Source of the DNA: Hyperoodon ampullatus
Taxonomy: Eukaryota > Chordata > Mammalia > Artiodactyla > Ziphiidae
Direction of reading: 5' to 3'
DNA: 64,000 bases
Assembly (NCBI GenBank): GCA_949752795.1
Contig: OX457068.1
Span: 59,027,582-59,091,581 of the forward strand
Program-made: the position numbers and the translations under genes
Part shown: positions 10,430 through 21,956 of the stretch, one piece after another
Layout: each line of letters starts with the position of its first letter
How positions within the stretch are numbered: the first letter of the stretch is position 1
Notes under the pieces: model-generated
Told to the model about the DNA's origin: nothing
Seen by the model: the letters and a program-made list of their open reading frames with translations, nothing else
The model's database searches: none

Positions 10430-13400
10430 TCATTTCTTTTTATGGCTGAGTAATATTCCATTGTATATGTGCCACATCTTCTTTACCCATTCATCCGATG
10501 ATGGATACTTAGGTTGTTTCCATCTCTGGGCTATTGTAAATAGGGCTGCTATGAACATTTTGGTACATGTCTCTTTTTGAATTATGGTTTTCTCAGGGTA
10601 TATGCCCAGTAGTGGGATTGCTGGGTCATATGGTAGTTCTATTTGTAGTTTTTTAAGGAACCTCCATACCGTTCTCCATAGAGGCTGTACCAATTCACAT
10701 TCCCACCAGCAGTGCAAGAGGGTTCCCTTTTTTCCACACCCTCTCCAGCATTTATTGTTTCTAGATTTTTTGATGATGGCCATTCTGACTGGTGTGAGAT
10801 GATATCTCATTGTAGTTTTGATTTGCATTTCTCTAATGAGTAAAGATGTTGAGCATCCTTTCATGTGTTTGTTGGCAGTCTGTATATCTTCTGTGGAGAA
10901 ATGTCTATTTAGGTCTGCTGCCCATTTTTGGATTGGGCTGTTTGTTTTTTTGTTATTGAGCTGCATGAGCTGCTTATAAATTATGGAGATTAATCCTTTG
11001 TCAGTTGCTTCATTTGCAAATATTTTCTCCCATTCTGAGGGTTGTCTTTTGGTCTTGTTTATGGTTTCCTTTGCTGTGCAAAAGCTTTTAAGTTTCATTA
11101 GGTCCCATGTGTTTATTTTTGTCTTTATTTCCATTTCTCTAGGAGGTGGGTCCAAAAGGATCTTGCTGTGATTTATGTCATAGAGTGTTCTGCCTATGTT
11201 TTCCTCTAAGAGTTTGATAGTGTCTGGCCTTACATTTAGGTCTTTAATCCATTTTGAGCTTATTTTTGTGTATGGTGTTAGGGAGTGATCTAATCTCATA
11301 CTTTTACATGTCCCTGTCCAGTTTTCCCAGCACCACTTATTGAAGAGACTGTCCTTTCTCCACTGTACATTCCTGCCTCCTTTACCAAAGATAAGGTGAC
11401 CATATGTCCGTGGGTTTATCTCTGGGCTTTCTATCTTGTTCCATTGATCTATCTTTCTGTTTTTGTGCCAGTACCATACTGTCTTGATTACTGTAGCTTT
11501 GTAGTATAGTCTGAAGTCAGGGAGCCTGATTCCTCCAGCTCCATTTTTCGTTCTCAAGATTGCTTTGGCTATTCGGGGTCTTTTGTGTTTCCATACAAAT
11601 TGTGAAATTTTTTGCTCTAGTCCTGTGAAAAATGCCAGTGGTAGTTTGATAGGGATTGCATTGAATCTGTAGATTGCTTTGGGTAGTAGAGTCATTTTCA
11701 CAATGTTGATTCTTGCAATCCAAGACCATGGTACATCTCTCCATCTATTTGTATCATCTTTAATTTCTTTCATCAGTGTCTTATAATTTTCTGCATACAG
11801 GTCTTTTGTCTCCTTAGGTAGGTTTATTCCTAGATATTTTATTCTTTTTGTTGCAAAGGTAAATGGGAGTGTTTCCTTGATTTCACTTTCAGGTTTTTCA
11901 TCATTAGTATATAGGAATGCCAGAGATTTCTGTGAATTAATTTTGTATCCTGCAACTTTACCAAATTCATTGATTAGCTCTAGTAGTTTTCTGGTAGCAT
12001 CTTTAGGATTCTCTATGTATAGTATCATGTCATCTGCAAACAGTGACAGCTTTACTTCTTCTTTTCCGATTTGGATTCCTTTTCTTCTCTGATTGCTGTG
12101 GCTAAGACTTCCAAAACTATGTTGAATAAGAGTGGTGAGAGTGGGCAACCTTGTCTTGTTCCTGATCTTAGTGGAAATGGTTTCAGTTTTTCACCATTGA
12201 GGACGATGCTGGCTGTGGGTTTGTCATATACGGCCTTTATTATGTTGAGGAAAGTTCCCTCTATGCCTACTTTCTGCAGGGGTTTTATCATAAATGGGTG
12301 TTGAATTTTGTCGAAAGCTTTCTCTGCATCTATTGAGATGATCATATGGTTTTTCTCCTTCAATTTGTTAATATGGTGTATCACGTTGATTGACTTGCGT
12401 ATATTGAAGAATCCTTGCATTCCTGGAATAAACCCCACTTGATCATGGTGTATGATCCTTTTAATGTGCTGTTGGATTCTGTTTGCTAGTATTTTGTTGA
12501 GGATTTTTGCATCTATGTTCATCAGTGATATTGGCCTGTAGTTTTCTTTCTTTGTGACATCCTTGCCTGGTTTTGGTATCAAGGTGATGGTGGCCTCGTA
12601 GAATGAGTTTGGGAGTGTTCCTCCCTCTGCTATATTTTGGAAGAGTTTGAGAAGGATAGGTGTTAGCTCGTCTCTAAATGTTTGATAGAATTCGCCTGTG
12701 AAGCCATCTGGTCCTGGGCTTTTGTTTGTTGGAAGATTTTTTATCACAGTTTCAATTTCAGTGCTTGTGATTGGTCTGTTCATATTTTCTATTTCTTCCT
12801 GATTCAGTCTTGGCAGGTTGTGCATTTCTAAGAATTTGTCCATTTCATCCAGGTTGTCCATTTTATTGGCATAGAGTTGCTTATAGTAATCTCTCATGAT
12901 CTTTTGTATTTCTGCAGTGTCAGTTGTTACTTCTCCTTTTTCATTTCTAATTCTATTGATTTGAGTCTTCTCCCTTTTTTTCTTGATGAGTCTGGCTAAT
13001 GGTTTATCAATTTTGTTTATCTTCTCAAAGAACCAGCTTTTAGTTTTATTGATCTTTGCTATTGTTTCCTTCATTTCTTTTTCATTTATTTCTGATCTGA
13101 TTTTTATGATTTCTTTCCTTCTGCTAACTTTGGGATGTTTTTGTTCTTCTTTCTCTAATTGCTTTAGGTGCAAGGTTAGGTTGTTTATTCGAGATGTTTC
13201 CTGTTTCTTAAGGTGGGATTGTATTGCTATAAACTTCCCTCTTAGAACTGCTTTTGCTGCATCCCATAGGTTTTGGGTCGTCGTGTCTGCATTGTCATTT
13301 GTTTCTAGGTATTTTTTAATTTCCTCTTTGATTTCTTCAGTGATCACTTCGTTATTAAGTAGTGTATTGTTTAGCCTCCATGTGTTTGTATTTTTTACAG

Positions 13401-14124
13401 CACTTTTCCTGTAATTGATATCTAGTCTCATACCATTGTGGTCGGAAAAGATACTTGATACAATTTCAATTTTCTTAAATTTACCAAGGCTTGATTTGTG
13501 ACCCAAGATATGATCTATCCTGGAGAATGTTCCATGAGCACTTGAGAAAAATGTGTATTCTGTTGTTTTTGGATGGAATGTCCTATAAATATCAATTAAG
13601 TCCATCTTGTTTAATGTATCATTTAAAGCTTGTGTTTCCTTATTTATTTTCATTTTGGATGATCTGTCCATTGGTGAAAGTGGGGAGTTAAAGTCCCCTA
13701 CTATGTTTGTGTTACTGTCGATTTCTCCTTTTATGGCTGTTAGTATTTGCCTTATGTATTGAGGTGTTCCTATGTTTGGTGCATAAATATTTACAATTGT
13801 TATATCTTCTTCTTGGATCGACCCCTTGATCATTATGTAGTGTCCTTCTTTGTCTCTTCTAGTAGTCTTTATTTTAAAGTCTATTTTGTCTGATATGAGA
13901 ATTGCTACTCCAGCTTTCTTTTGGTTTCCATTTGCATGGAATATCTTTTTCCATCCCCTTACTTTCAGTCTGTATGTGTCTCTAGGTCTGAAGTGGGTCT
14001 CTTGTAGACAGCATATATATGGGTCTTGTTTTTGTATCCATTCAGCCAATCTGTGTCTTTTGGTGGGAGCATTTAGTCCATTTACATTTAAGGTAATTAT
14101 TGATATGTATGTTCCTGTTCCCAT
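10430..14124 (-). pseudogene. L1 ORF2 (endonuclease-reverse transcriptase), two frameshifts
   Basis: Two overlapping open pieces: 12052-14124 (690 codons) and 10430-12148 (572 codons). The N-terminal piece carries the apurinic-type endonuclease with [15 protein letters not shown], a GDFNSP motif and the SDH catalytic motif, then the first reverse-transcriptase blocks, including NYRPISL and the '[15 protein letters not shown]' block. The second carries the catalytic FADD motif (about 12029-12040), thumb-like regions and the cysteine-rich segment. Compared with the copy at 48740-49822, about 10 bp are missing near 12079-12084, which shifts frame just before FADD. A second change, loss of one TA unit near 10463-10469, replaces the last roughly 45 residues with a short alternative end. 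The start at 14124 follows ORF1 by 58 bp, usual for L1. Confidence 0.95.
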
Positions 14125-14182
14125 TACCTTAATTGTTTTGGGTTCGTTATTGTAGGTCTTTTCCTTCTGTTGTGTTTCTTGC

Positions 14183-15097
14183 CTAGAGAAGTTCCTTTAG
14201 CATTTGATGTAAAGCTGGTTTGGTGGTGCTGAACTCTCTCAGCTTTTGCTTGTCTGTAAATGATTTAATTTCTCCATCAAATCTGAATGAGATCCTTGCT
14301 GGGTAGAGTAATCTTGGTTGCAGGTTTTTCTCCTTCATCACTTTAATTATGTCCTGCCACTCCCTTCTGGCTTGTAGAGTTTGTGCTGAGAGTTCAGCTG
14401 TTAACCTGATGGGGATTCCCTTGTGTGTTATTTGTTGTTTTTGCCTTGTTGCTTTTAATATGATTTCTTTGTGTTTAATTTTTGACAGTTTGATTAATAT
14501 GTGTCTTGGCGTATTTCTCCTTGGATTTATTCTGTATGGGACTCTCTGTGCCTCCTGGACTTGATTGACTATTTCCTTTCCCATATTAGCGAAGTTTTCA
14601 ACTATAATCTCTTCAAATATTTTCTCAGTCCCTTTCTTTTTCTCTTCTTCTTCTGGAACCCCTATAATTCGGATGTTGTTGCGTTTAATGTTGTCCCAGA
14701 GGTCTCTGAGACTGTCCTCTGTTCTTTTCATTCTTTTTTCTTTATTTTGCTCTGCAGCAGTTATTTCCACTATTTTATCTTCCACCTCACTTATCCGTTC
14801 TTCTGCCTCAGTTATTCTGCTATTGATCACATCTAGAGTATTTTTCATTTCATTTATTGTGTTTTTAATCGATGCTTGATTCATCTTTAGTTCTTCTAGG
14901 TCCTTGTTAACTGTTTCTTGCATTTTGTCTATTCTATTTCCAAGATTTTGGATCTGGGAAATAGAATCTTGGATCATTTTTACCATCATTATTCTGAATT
15001 CTTTTTCAGGTAGACTGCCTATTACCTCTTCATTTGTTAGGTCTGGTGGGTTTTTATCTTGCTCCTTCTCCTGCTGTGTGTTTTTCTGTCTTCTCAT
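14183..15097 (-). CDS. L1 ORF1 protein (RNA-binding nucleic-acid chaperone), intact
   Basis: An open frame of 304 codons, a little shorter than the roughly 338 residues of human ORF1p. The visible order is a charged N-terminus, a long heptad-rich coiled coil (about residues 35-135, for trimer formation), an RRM-like domain starting near '[11 protein letters not shown]' (about 140), and a basic C-terminal domain ending '[19 protein letters not shown]'. In the family, ORF1p coats L1 RNA in cytoplasmic particles and assists target-primed reverse transcription. ORF2 begins 58 bp downstream. No internal stop is seen, so this is the only intact-looking reading frame of the element. Confidence 0.93.
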   Translation of the reverse strand: MRRQKNTQQEKEQDKNPPDLTNEEVIGSLPEKEFRIMMVKMIQDSISQIQNLGNRIDKMQETVNKDLEELKMNQASIKNTINEMKNTLDVINSRITEAEERISEVEDKIVEITAAEQNKEKRMKRTEDSLRDLWDNIKRNNIRIIGVPEEEEKKKGTEKIFEEIIVENFANMGKEIVNQVQEAQRVPYRINPRRNTPRHILIKLSKIKHKEIILKATRQKQQITHKGIPIRLTAELSAQTLQARREWQDIIKVMKEKNLQPRLLYPARISFRFDGEIKSFTDKQKLREFSTTKPALHQMLKELL

Positions 15098-16583
15098 TTT
15101 GCTTATGTTACTGTGTTTGGGGTCTCCTTTTTGCAGGCTGCAGGTTCGTAGTTCCCGTTGTTTTTGGTGTCTGTCCCCAGTGGCTAAGGTTGGTTTAGTG
15201 GGTTGTGTAGGCTTCCTGGTGGAGGGGACTAGTGCCTGTGTTCTGGTGGATGAGGCTGGATCTTGTCTTTCTGGTGGGCAGGTCCACGTCTGGTGGTGTG
15301 TTTTGGGGTGTCTGCGGACTTTTTATGGTTTTAGGCCACCTCTCTGCTAATGGGTGGCGTTGTGTTCCTGTCTTGCTAGTTGTTTGGCATAGGGTGTCCA
15401 TCACTGTAGCTTGCTGGTCGTTGAGTGAAGTTGGGTGCTGGTGTTGAGATGGAGATCTCTGGAAGATTTTCGCCGTTTGATATTATGTGGAGCTGGGAGG
15501 TCTCTTGTGGACCAGTGTCCTGAGGTTGGCTCTCCCACCTCAGAGGCACAGCACTGACTCCTGGCTCCTCAATTTGGGATGATTTGTTGTCTATTCATGT
15601 ATTCCACAGATGCAGGGTACATCAAGTTGATTGTGGAGCTTTAATCTGCTGCTTCTGAGGCTGCTGGGAGAGGTTTCCCTTTCTCTTCTTTGTTCTCACA
15701 GCTCCTGGGTCTCAGCTTTGGATTTGGCCCCGCCTCTGCGTGTAGGTCGCCGGAGGGCGTCTGTTCTTCACTCAGACAGGACAGGGTTAAAGGAGCAGCC
15801 TCTTCGGGGACTCTGGCTCACTCAGGCCGGGCGGGAGGGAGGGGCACAGAGTGCGGGGCGAGCCTGCAGCGGCAGAGGTCGGCGTTACGTTGCACCAGCC
15901 TGAGGCGCGCCGTGCGTTCTCCCAGGGAAGGCGCCCCTGGATCCCGGGACCCCGGCAGTGGCGGGCTGCACAGGCTCCCGGAAGGGTGGTGTGGACAGTG
16001 ACCTGCGCTCGCACACAGGCTTCTTGGCAGCGGCAGCAGCAGCCCCAGCGTCCCACGCCCGTCACTGGGCTCCGCGCTTTCAGTCGTGACTCGCGCCCGT
16101 CTGTGGAGCCCCTTTAAGCGGCGCTCTTAATCCCCTCTCCTCGCGCACCAGGAAACCAAGAGGGAAGAAAAAGTCTCTTGCCTCTTCGGCAGCTCCAGAG
16201 ATTTCCCGGACTCCCTCCCGGCTAGCTGTGGCACATTAGCCCCCTTCAGGCTGAGTTCTCGCCGCCAGCCCCAGTCCTCTCCCTGCGCTCTGACCGAAGC
16301 CCGAGCCTCAGCTTCCAGCGCCACCCTCCCCGGCGGGCGAGCAGACAAGCCTCTCGGGCTGGTGAGTGCCGCTCGGCACCGCTCCTCTGTGCGGGAATCT
16401 CTCCGCTTTGCCCTACCCAGGTATGTGGGGAGTTTCTTGCCTTTTGGGAGGTCTGGGGTCTTCTGCCAGCGTTCAGTAGGTGTTCTGAAGGAGTTGTTCC
16501 ACGTGTAGCTGTATTTCTGGTGTATCCGTGGGGAGAAAGGTGATCTCCGCGTCTTACTCTTCCGCCATCTTACCCGGAAGTCC
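15098..16583 (-). promoter_or_regulatory. L1 5' UTR with internal promoter, CpG-rich
   Basis: A 1.49-kb leader. The outer part (about 15690-16580) is GC-rich with many intact CpGs, in strong contrast with its AT-rich surroundings. The inner part (about 15190-15410) is homologous to the leader of the old L1 at 59830-60000, while the outer part is not. In L1 this region acts as an internal RNA polymerase II promoter. Several plus-strand open frames of 88-103 codons cross it antisense; I cannot tell whether any is used. Confidence 0.85.
16562..16571 (-). promoter_or_regulatory. YY1-type site near the L1 start
   Basis: Reads AAGATGGCGG on the minus strand, starting 13 nt into the element. In human L1 a YY1 site at this location fixes accurate transcription initiation. 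A CCGGAAG ETS-like motif lies next to it at 16574-16580. The role here is inferred from the human element. Confidence 0.65.
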
Positions 16584-16600
16584 TCCATGGAGATCTTCTT
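16584..16600 (+). repeat. Target-site duplication of the full-length L1 (5' side copy)
   Basis: TCCATGGAGATCTTCTT, identical to 9895-9911. It adjoins the first nucleotide of the L1 5' UTR, so the element is not 5' truncated. Confidence 0.95.
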
Positions 16601-18084
16601 ATGTTCACCTAATTCAGATACAATCTCTTCCTTTTGAAATCTGATTGTACTTTTTGTTCTTGTATTTTTTTAAAATTACAATTATTTCTACCTCCTGATA
16701 ATTGTCTGTAAGGAGAGTATCTTATTTCTCTACTCTTTGAAGTGCCTTATACATATAAGTGACTGCAATAAGTAACTCTATGTGTGTTTGCTGAATTAAG
16801 TTGGACATTGAATTTTTAAATAATTTTTAAAAATGACATTGGCTCCTAAATTTTTTCAAATCTCTCTTGAAACAGATCACTCCAGGTGGGTGGGTATTTC
16901 CCATATTCTCAATATCTCTATTAAAATATCTCTCTGTAACTACCAAGAGAAATGAATACCTGGCTTGAGCTTAGACTCTTGTACCGCCTAGTTAATGACA
17001 GGTCAAGTCACTCAACTTCTGGAATTTAGTCTATTCAACTTTTAATTTAAGTGAATATGTTTAAATTTTCTTTCAGTTCTGACTTCTGAAAGTCATACTT
17101 TCCTGATATATACTCCATCTTTTTCTGAGGCTTAACTGCAGGTGGATAAAGAGATTTGATTTTTGGTACTCCAGTCTTTTTGTCCCTCTCTGTTCTGTAT
17201 TATAAGAAATTATTTCTTTATTGGCCAAATAAACTTAACTTTTTAAAATGCTCCATTTGGTCTTCTTCACTTGATTTCACAACATGAGCAGTGTGACATG
17301 TGAATTTAATGACACAGATAAAATCCCAGTGTATTCACACAAAAATTGCTTGTATGTGTGTTCTATTTCCTGAGAAGACTGAAAGCTTATGTGCTGGTAC
17401 AAGAAACAAAGGGGAAAATGACTATTTGAAAGGTAGTAAAAATTTATTTTATGTACTAGTCTCATGTATACCACTAGCTGTGACTACCCTAAAATCTTTA
17501 TATATATATATATATATTTTTTTTTTTGCAGAAAATAAAAGGCAAAGAAAAATGTTTTTGTTCCTAGCAAATTGTGTTGTTTATTAACCACATAGGTATA
17601 TTGATAGAATATATTAAAATCATAAATTTTTTGAGAGCTGAGAGAGAGCTTCGGGATTATTTTATATAGTGATTCCTAATCTAGGGTTCCTGAAGAGCTA
17701 TTTTCAAATATTTTCAGAGCTTAATATGAATTATATGTTGAGTTATAATATAAATATATAAAGAAATTTGCAGAAAATTCAGAGAAGAGGAGTAGGAATA
17801 ATAACATGTTTGGGCTGGTATTTTATTTTTGGTCCTGTCCTTTTATAAATAGGGACATTAAACTAAAGTGTTTTAATTATTTTGTCAGGGTGAATCAGAA
17901 TGTTGTTGTCAGGACTCATAAGCCACTTGCTGACTCCCATTCAGAATTTTTTCCACCCAATCTTTGACAAAAAACCGTCCTAAATCTGAACTAATTCTTT
18001 GTGGTCCCGCTAGTCAGAGACTTATGCCTCCAACTGTGGGTTCAGGAGTATCCAGGTAAAAGCCTTTATTAAATACTTTGGTTG
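16601..18084. other. AT-rich unique sequence; possible L2 tail at the left
   Basis: 16640-16800 loosely resembles an L2 3' end ('taattgtctgtaaggagag' and a 'gtgtgtttgctgaattaag' tail), which would fit the old L2/MIR region the young L1 split. A TA-rich simple repeat lies at about 17497-17518. Nothing else is assigned. Confidence 0.35.
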
Positions 18085-18240
18085 CATACTTCACTCAAAT
18101 CTAATAACAGTCCACGAAGTTTCAAGAAGTAAGGCATATAATTTAAGTAACTTCACTGAGATCATTTAGCTTCTGAGTGTCTAGTCCAGGAATACTGCTA
18201 AGGCCTTCTGATTTTAAAGCTGACATATTCTCAGTTCAAA
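18085..18240 (-). mobile_element. MIR remnant, minus strand
   Basis: Contains the MIR core in reverse orientation: 'taatttaagtaacttcactgagatcatttagcttctgagtg' as a diverged form, followed by a 'ccaggaatactgctaaggcc' block. Old and diverged; boundaries approximate. Confidence 0.55.
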
Positions 18241-19464
18241 GTGCAAACAACTTAAGTATTCAAAAATAATTTTTTCTTTATATAAACGGGGTAAAAATTG
18301 TCAAAATTATAAAATGGGTAGAAAAATATTGATAGATAAATTTGAATATATACATATAAATTAAAATATTTGTTTAGCTGTGTATGAGTTTTTTAAACTA
18401 TCCTGCTTTAACCAACTTTGTTACATAACTTACCAACTGTCACAGGAGATGAGATGTACTCTATTATAAATAAAATGAACTGTTGGAAGCTTGTCCATTT
18501 ATCTTAGAACTAACTTAGAGAGTTGTAGTTAAAATGTTTTTCTGTTATGCTATGTTGTGCCATAGTATTAACATGCTCATTCTCTTAGAATTTTTCCTTC
18601 TCTAGTACTTACTTAAATTACCAACAAATCATAAAAACAAAGATTCTAGCTAATCTCTAAAGAAGAGTAGAAATTTTTGTGTCTAGCAGTCTATAGACCA
18701 AATTCAGGGGGTTGATGAACTCCATGAAATTGTATATGTATAAGTCTCTGTAACTGTAGGTAAAGCTGTAGATGTAGTTGTATGGGTACATATAGATGTA
18801 AGTGTACATGTTAAGTTTGAGTTCATATACATGGATAAGTAGGACATTTTTTGTGTACATTTTTCTTGAGACTCCATAGTTTCACCAGGCTCAAAAATAA
18901 TACAGAACACAAAAAAGATTAAAGAAAAACTCTTGCTTTATAAAAAGTTTAACATCTTCATTCCACAATGACTACATCAAAACACAGGCAGATCCTGACT
19001 TACTTACTTCTTAGGATTTCTAATTATTCTCCCTGATCATTTTGTACATCTAACATATACTTCAGGTTATAGTGTTAGGTACATTTTTATTAGATCCAGA
19101 GCTTTGTGTAAAAAATGAATATTTTTCTTGCAGCTCTGTGCTTCTCTTTTTTACTTCCTGTCCTGCTCTTGATCTCTCTAAACACTTTATTACCATTTCT
19201 CACTTTGTTTCCCCCTCCCACCAAACTTGATTATTAGAGATTATTATTCATAAGAATTAGAATCTCCAAACCAGGCTTTTCAAAATCTCTATCCTGATTG
19301 CACCTTTCTTTTATAGTAATAATCTCTTCTCTGCATTCCTGTCCATTTCTTCTCCACCTGAAGTTAGCATCTTATTTCAACATTCACATAATATTCCTAA
19401 CAATTTACATGAATTTAAGGAACACAATGCCAAATTCTCCCTAATGAAAGACCTTTATTAATTT
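18241..19464. other. AT-rich unique sequence
   Basis: Nothing assignable. 18720-18860 has a loose GTATATG/GTAGATG-rich low-complexity texture that creates short repetitive open frames on the minus strand. Confidence 0.45.
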
Positions 19465-19605
19465 TTAACCCCATTTGATCCTCACAATAGAGGGGTTGGT
19501 AGGGTTTACTATTCCTATTTCTAAAATGGAGAAATTAAAGCCCAGAAGAATATAAAATGTTTTCATAATCACAAATTCAGTTACCAATATTCCTGCATAT
19601 CTTAA
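19465..19605 (-). mobile_element. MIR remnant, minus strand
   Basis: Follows the reverse MIR order: 'tttgatcctcacaatag', then 'tttactattcctatttctaaaatggag' and 'aaattaaagcccagaag', ending in a diverged 'tcataatcacaaattcag'. By-eye match to the most conserved part of MIR. Confidence 0.6.
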
Positions 19606-21341
19606 CCAGTAATCTAAGGCTAACTGCAGACTTTTTTTTTAATGTGCTTATTGGACATTCATATTTCTTTATTTTTTTTTAATTTTTGAATTTTATTTAA
19701 TTTTTTTTATACAGCAGGTTCTTATTAGTCATCAATTTTATACACATTAGTGTATACATATCAATCCCAATCACCGAATTCATCACACCACCACCCCAAC
19801 TTCCCTGTGGCTTTCCCCCCTTGGTGTCCATACATTTGTTCTGTACATCTGTGTCTCAATTTCTGCCCTGCAAACCGGTTCATCTATACCATTTTTCTAG
19901 GTTCCACATATATGTGTTTATATATGATGTTTGTTTTTCTCATTATTACTTACTTCACTCTGTATGACAGTCTCTAGATCCATCCACGTCTCAGCAAATG
20001 ACCTAATTTTGTTCCTTTTTATGCCTGAGTAATATTCCATTGTATATATGTACCACATCTTCTTTATCCATTCATCTGTCAATGGGCATTTAGGTTGCTT
20101 CCATGACCTGGCTATTGTAAATAGTACTGCAATGAACATTGGGGTGTATGTGTCTTTTTGAATTATGGTTTACTCTGGGTACATGCCCAGTAGTGGGATT
20201 GCTGGATTATATGATAATTCTATTTTTAGTCTTTTAAGGAACCTCCATACTGTTCTCCATAGTGACTGTATCAATTTACATTCCCACCAGTAGTGCAAGA
20301 ATGTTCACTTTCCTCCATACCATCTCCAGCATTTGTTGTTTGTAGATTTTCTGATGATGCCCATTCTAACTGGTGTGAGGTGATACCTCACTGTACTTTT
20401 GATTTTCATTTCTCTAATAATTAGTGATGTTGAGCAGCTTTTCATGTGCTTCTTGGCCATCTGTATGTCTAATTTGGAAAAAATGTCTATTTAGGTCTTT
20501 GGTCCATTTTTGGATTGGGTTGTTTGTTTTCTTAATATTGAGCTGTATGAGCTGTTTATATATTTTGGAGATTAATCCTTTGTCCATTGATTCGTTTGTG
20601 CCAGTACCATACAGTTTTGATGACTGTAGCTTTGTAGTACAGTCTGAAGTTACAGAGCATGATACCTAAAAATCTGTTCTTCTATATCATTCTGTGAAAA
20701 ATGCCATTGGTATTTTGATGGGGATTGCATTGAATCTGTAGATTGCCTTGGGTATTCTGGTCATTTTAACAATGGTAATTCTTCAAATTATGAACACAGT
20801 ATATCTTTCCATCTCTTTGTTTCATTTTCAATTTCTTTCATCAGTATCTTATAGTTTTCTGAATACAGGTCTTTTACCTCCTTAGGTAGGTTTACTCCTG
20901 GGTATTTTATCCTTTTTGATGTCATTGCAACTGGATTGTTTCTTTAATTTTTCTTTCTGATAGTTTAGTGTTAGTGTACAGAAACAGATTTCTGCCTGTT
21001 ATTTTTGTATCATGTAACTTTACTGAATTCATCGATGATTTCTAGCAGTTTTGGTCGCATCTTTAGGATTTTCTATATATATAGTATCATGTTGTGTGAA
21101 AACAATGACAGTTTTACTTATTTTTTTACAATTTGGATCCATTTTCCTTCTTTGATTGCTGTGGCTAGGACTGCTAATAGTACTTTGAATAAAAGTAGAA
21201 AGTGTGGGAATCCTTGTTTTGCTCCTGATCTAAGAGGAAATGTTTTCAAGTTTTCATTGTGGAGTATGATGCTAGCAGTGGTTTGGCACATACGGCCTTT
21301 ATTATGGTGAGGTACGTTCCCTCTATACCAACTTTCTGGAG

Positions 21342-21591
21342 AGTTTTTTTTTTGTTCGTTTGTTTGTTTTTGCATTACGCGGGCCTCTCACTGTTGTGGC
21401 CTCTCCCGCTGCAGAGCACAGGCTCCAGACGTGCAGGATCAGTGGCCATGGCTCACGGGCCCAGCCACTCCATGGCATGTGGGACCCTCCCAGACCGGGG
21501 CACCCAGACCGGGGCACCCAGACCGGGGCACGAGCCCGCGTCCCCTGCATAGGCAGGTGGACTCTCAACCACTGTGCCACCAGGGAAGCCC
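21342..21591 (-). mobile_element. CHR-type SINE with internal 14-bp triplication
   Basis: Minus-strand CHR SINE with an A-rich, interrupted tail (T's at 21346-21375) and start at 21591. The segment CCCAGACCGGGGCA occurs three times in tandem at 21489-21530, where other copies have it once. No target duplication is visible; instead about 65 bp of the host L1 seems to be missing at the insertion point, judged against the same L1 region near 27535-27600. Confidence 0.9.
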
Positions 21592-21700
21592 CATGTTTTT
21601 TTATTCTTAAACCTGGTAATGTGATGTATCACACTGATTGATTTATGGATATAGAAAAATCCTTGCATTCCTGGAATAAATCCCACTTGATCATAGTGTA

Positions 21701-21956
21701 TTTTTTTTTTTTGGAAGTGTGTTTGATTTCCAATGTTGTGCTAGTTTCTGGTGTACAGCAAAGTGATTCAGATTTTTTTCCATAATATTGTGTTACGAAG
21801 TATTGAATATAGTTTCCTGTACTATACAGTAGGACTTTGTTGTTTATCTCTTTTATATATAGTAGTTTGTATCTGCTAATGCCAAACTTCTAATTTATCC
21901 CTCCTGCCCTCACTCCCGGTTTGGTTACCATAAGTTTGTTTTCTATGTCTTTGAGT
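21701..21956 (-). mobile_element. Short L1 3' UTR nested in the old L1
   Basis: A T-run (21702-21713) followed by about 240 bp of L1 3' UTR interrupts the host ORF2 between 'gatcatagtgta' and 'gatccttttaat', which are adjacent in other copies, for example near 27695-27710. No clear target duplication. Confidence 0.8.

Larger units (their letters stand above)
9912..16583 (-). mobile_element. Young full-length L1 (LINE-1), minus strand
   Basis: A complete L1 insertion of about 6.67 kb: GC-rich 5' UTR (15098-16583), ORF1 (14183-15097), a short gap, ORF2 (10430-14124, two frameshifts), 3' UTR, an A-rich tail, an extra 3' segment and a terminal poly(A). A perfect 17-bp target duplication flanks it. 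Its 3' UTR differs from the short L1 at 29351-29660 at only about eight places over roughly 295 bp, so both belong to a recent subfamily. Intact target repeats and many surviving CpGs also point to youth. As it stands it could not make full ORF2 protein. Confidence 0.95.

Noticed and set aside
12983..15350. Many plus-strand frames of 60-148 codons opposite the young L1 ORFs
   Set aside because: Antisense shadows of ORF1 and ORF2; no independent coding evidence.
16127..16588. 153-codon sense open frame over the start of the young L1
   Set aside because: Its ATG lies in the flanking target duplication, not in the L1; the first ATG inside the element stops almost at once. It is a chance join at this site.
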